In this document: positions 63,903 to 64,000 of the stretch, piece by piece
How positions within the stretch are numbered: the first letter of the stretch is position 1
How the letters are laid out: every line of letters starts with the position of its first letter
NCBI RefSeq assembly: GCF_040786275.1
Contig: NZ_JBFMVT010000002.1
Span: forward strand, 186,001-250,000
Source: Buttiauxella gaviniae
Lineage (GTDB): Bacteria > Pseudomonadota > Gammaproteobacteria > Enterobacterales > Enterobacteriaceae
DNA: 64,000 bases
Direction: 5' to 3'
Program-made: the position numbers and the translations under genes
Notes under the pieces: generated by a model
What the model was told of the DNA's origin: nothing
What the model saw: only the letters and a program-made list of their open reading frames with translations
The model's database searches: none

Positions 63903-64000
63903 TTAAAATAGTTGTTTTAATTCATTATTATCAGGTTGATAAGTATTTACCCGCCCGCTCGCCAGGACGTTACCATCCGCGAGAATTTGTCCTTCAAAAC
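63903..64000 (-). CDS. Probable ACP dehydratase, C-terminal 32 codons only
   Basis: Only the 3' end is in the window: FEGQILADGNVLASGRV then NTYQPDNNELKQLF and stop, 16 bases before the ketoreductase start. The pattern (gratuitous DG/ASG turn, then a final beta strand) fits the end of a small hotdog-fold 3-hydroxyacyl-ACP dehydratase, the gene expected here in an aryl-polyene cluster (ApeP position). With so little sequence the call rests mostly on context. Confidence 0.5.
   Translation of the reverse strand, partial: FEGQILADGNVLASGRVNTYQPDNNELKQLF

Overview
This window is chromosomal DNA of an Enterobacteriaceae member close to the Escherichia, Enterobacter, Kluyvera and Buttiauxella group; the genus cannot be fixed from sequence alone. 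From thiK to ymdB the gene order matches the E. coli ptsG-fab-rne-flg-pyrC-opgGH segment, read in the reverse direction. Most proteins align over their full length with the E. coli products I know.

Layout. 1-6.9 kb: thiK (cut by the left edge), lpoB, ycfL and hinT, then the siderophore receptor fhuE convergent with the glucose transporter ptsG. 6.1-12.1 kb: ycfH, holB, tmk, mltG, pabC, fabF and acpP. 12.2-16.7 kb: fabG, fabD, fabH, plsX, rpmF and yceD. Together these form the long fatty-acid, phospholipid, L32 and DNA-replication cluster. 16.8-22.4 kb: yceF, rluC and rne with its long leader. 22.5-34.4 kb: the flagellar rod, hook and ring cluster flgBCDEFGHIJKL with divergent flgA, flgM and flgN. 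34.4-39 kb: an inserted cold-shock-domain gene, then murJ, mviM, yceH and rimJ. 39.2-49.6 kb: mdtH, grxB, yceB, pyrC, dinI, bssS, solA, trhO, lpxL, mdtG, msyB and yceK. 49.7-57.4 kb: opgH, opgG, opgC, clsC and ymdB.

The right end departs from the E. coli K-12 order. Where E. coli has curli genes beyond ymdB, this window has an adiC-adiA pair (arginine:agmatine antiporter and acid-type arginine decarboxylase). After it comes the distal end of a polyketide-like fatty-acid cluster: a phosphopantetheinyl transferase, a ketosynthase, a ketoreductase and the tail of a probable dehydratase. The order looks like the end of an aryl-polyene cluster.

Regulatory sites visible in the sequence include a LexA box at dinI, a PurR-like box and a start-site-switch hairpin at pyrC, Mlc and CRP sites and an SgrS-pairing segment at ptsG, sigma-28 promoters at flgM and flgK, and the rne autoregulatory leader. 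The most unusual signal is repeat biology. A family of paired REP-like palindromes sits in eight intergenic places, and an ERIC element lies at flgM. In two genes (yceF and flgM) the repeat reaches into the coding sequence and supplies the C-terminal residues and the stop codon. No tRNA, rRNA, CRISPR array, insertion sequence or prophage was seen.
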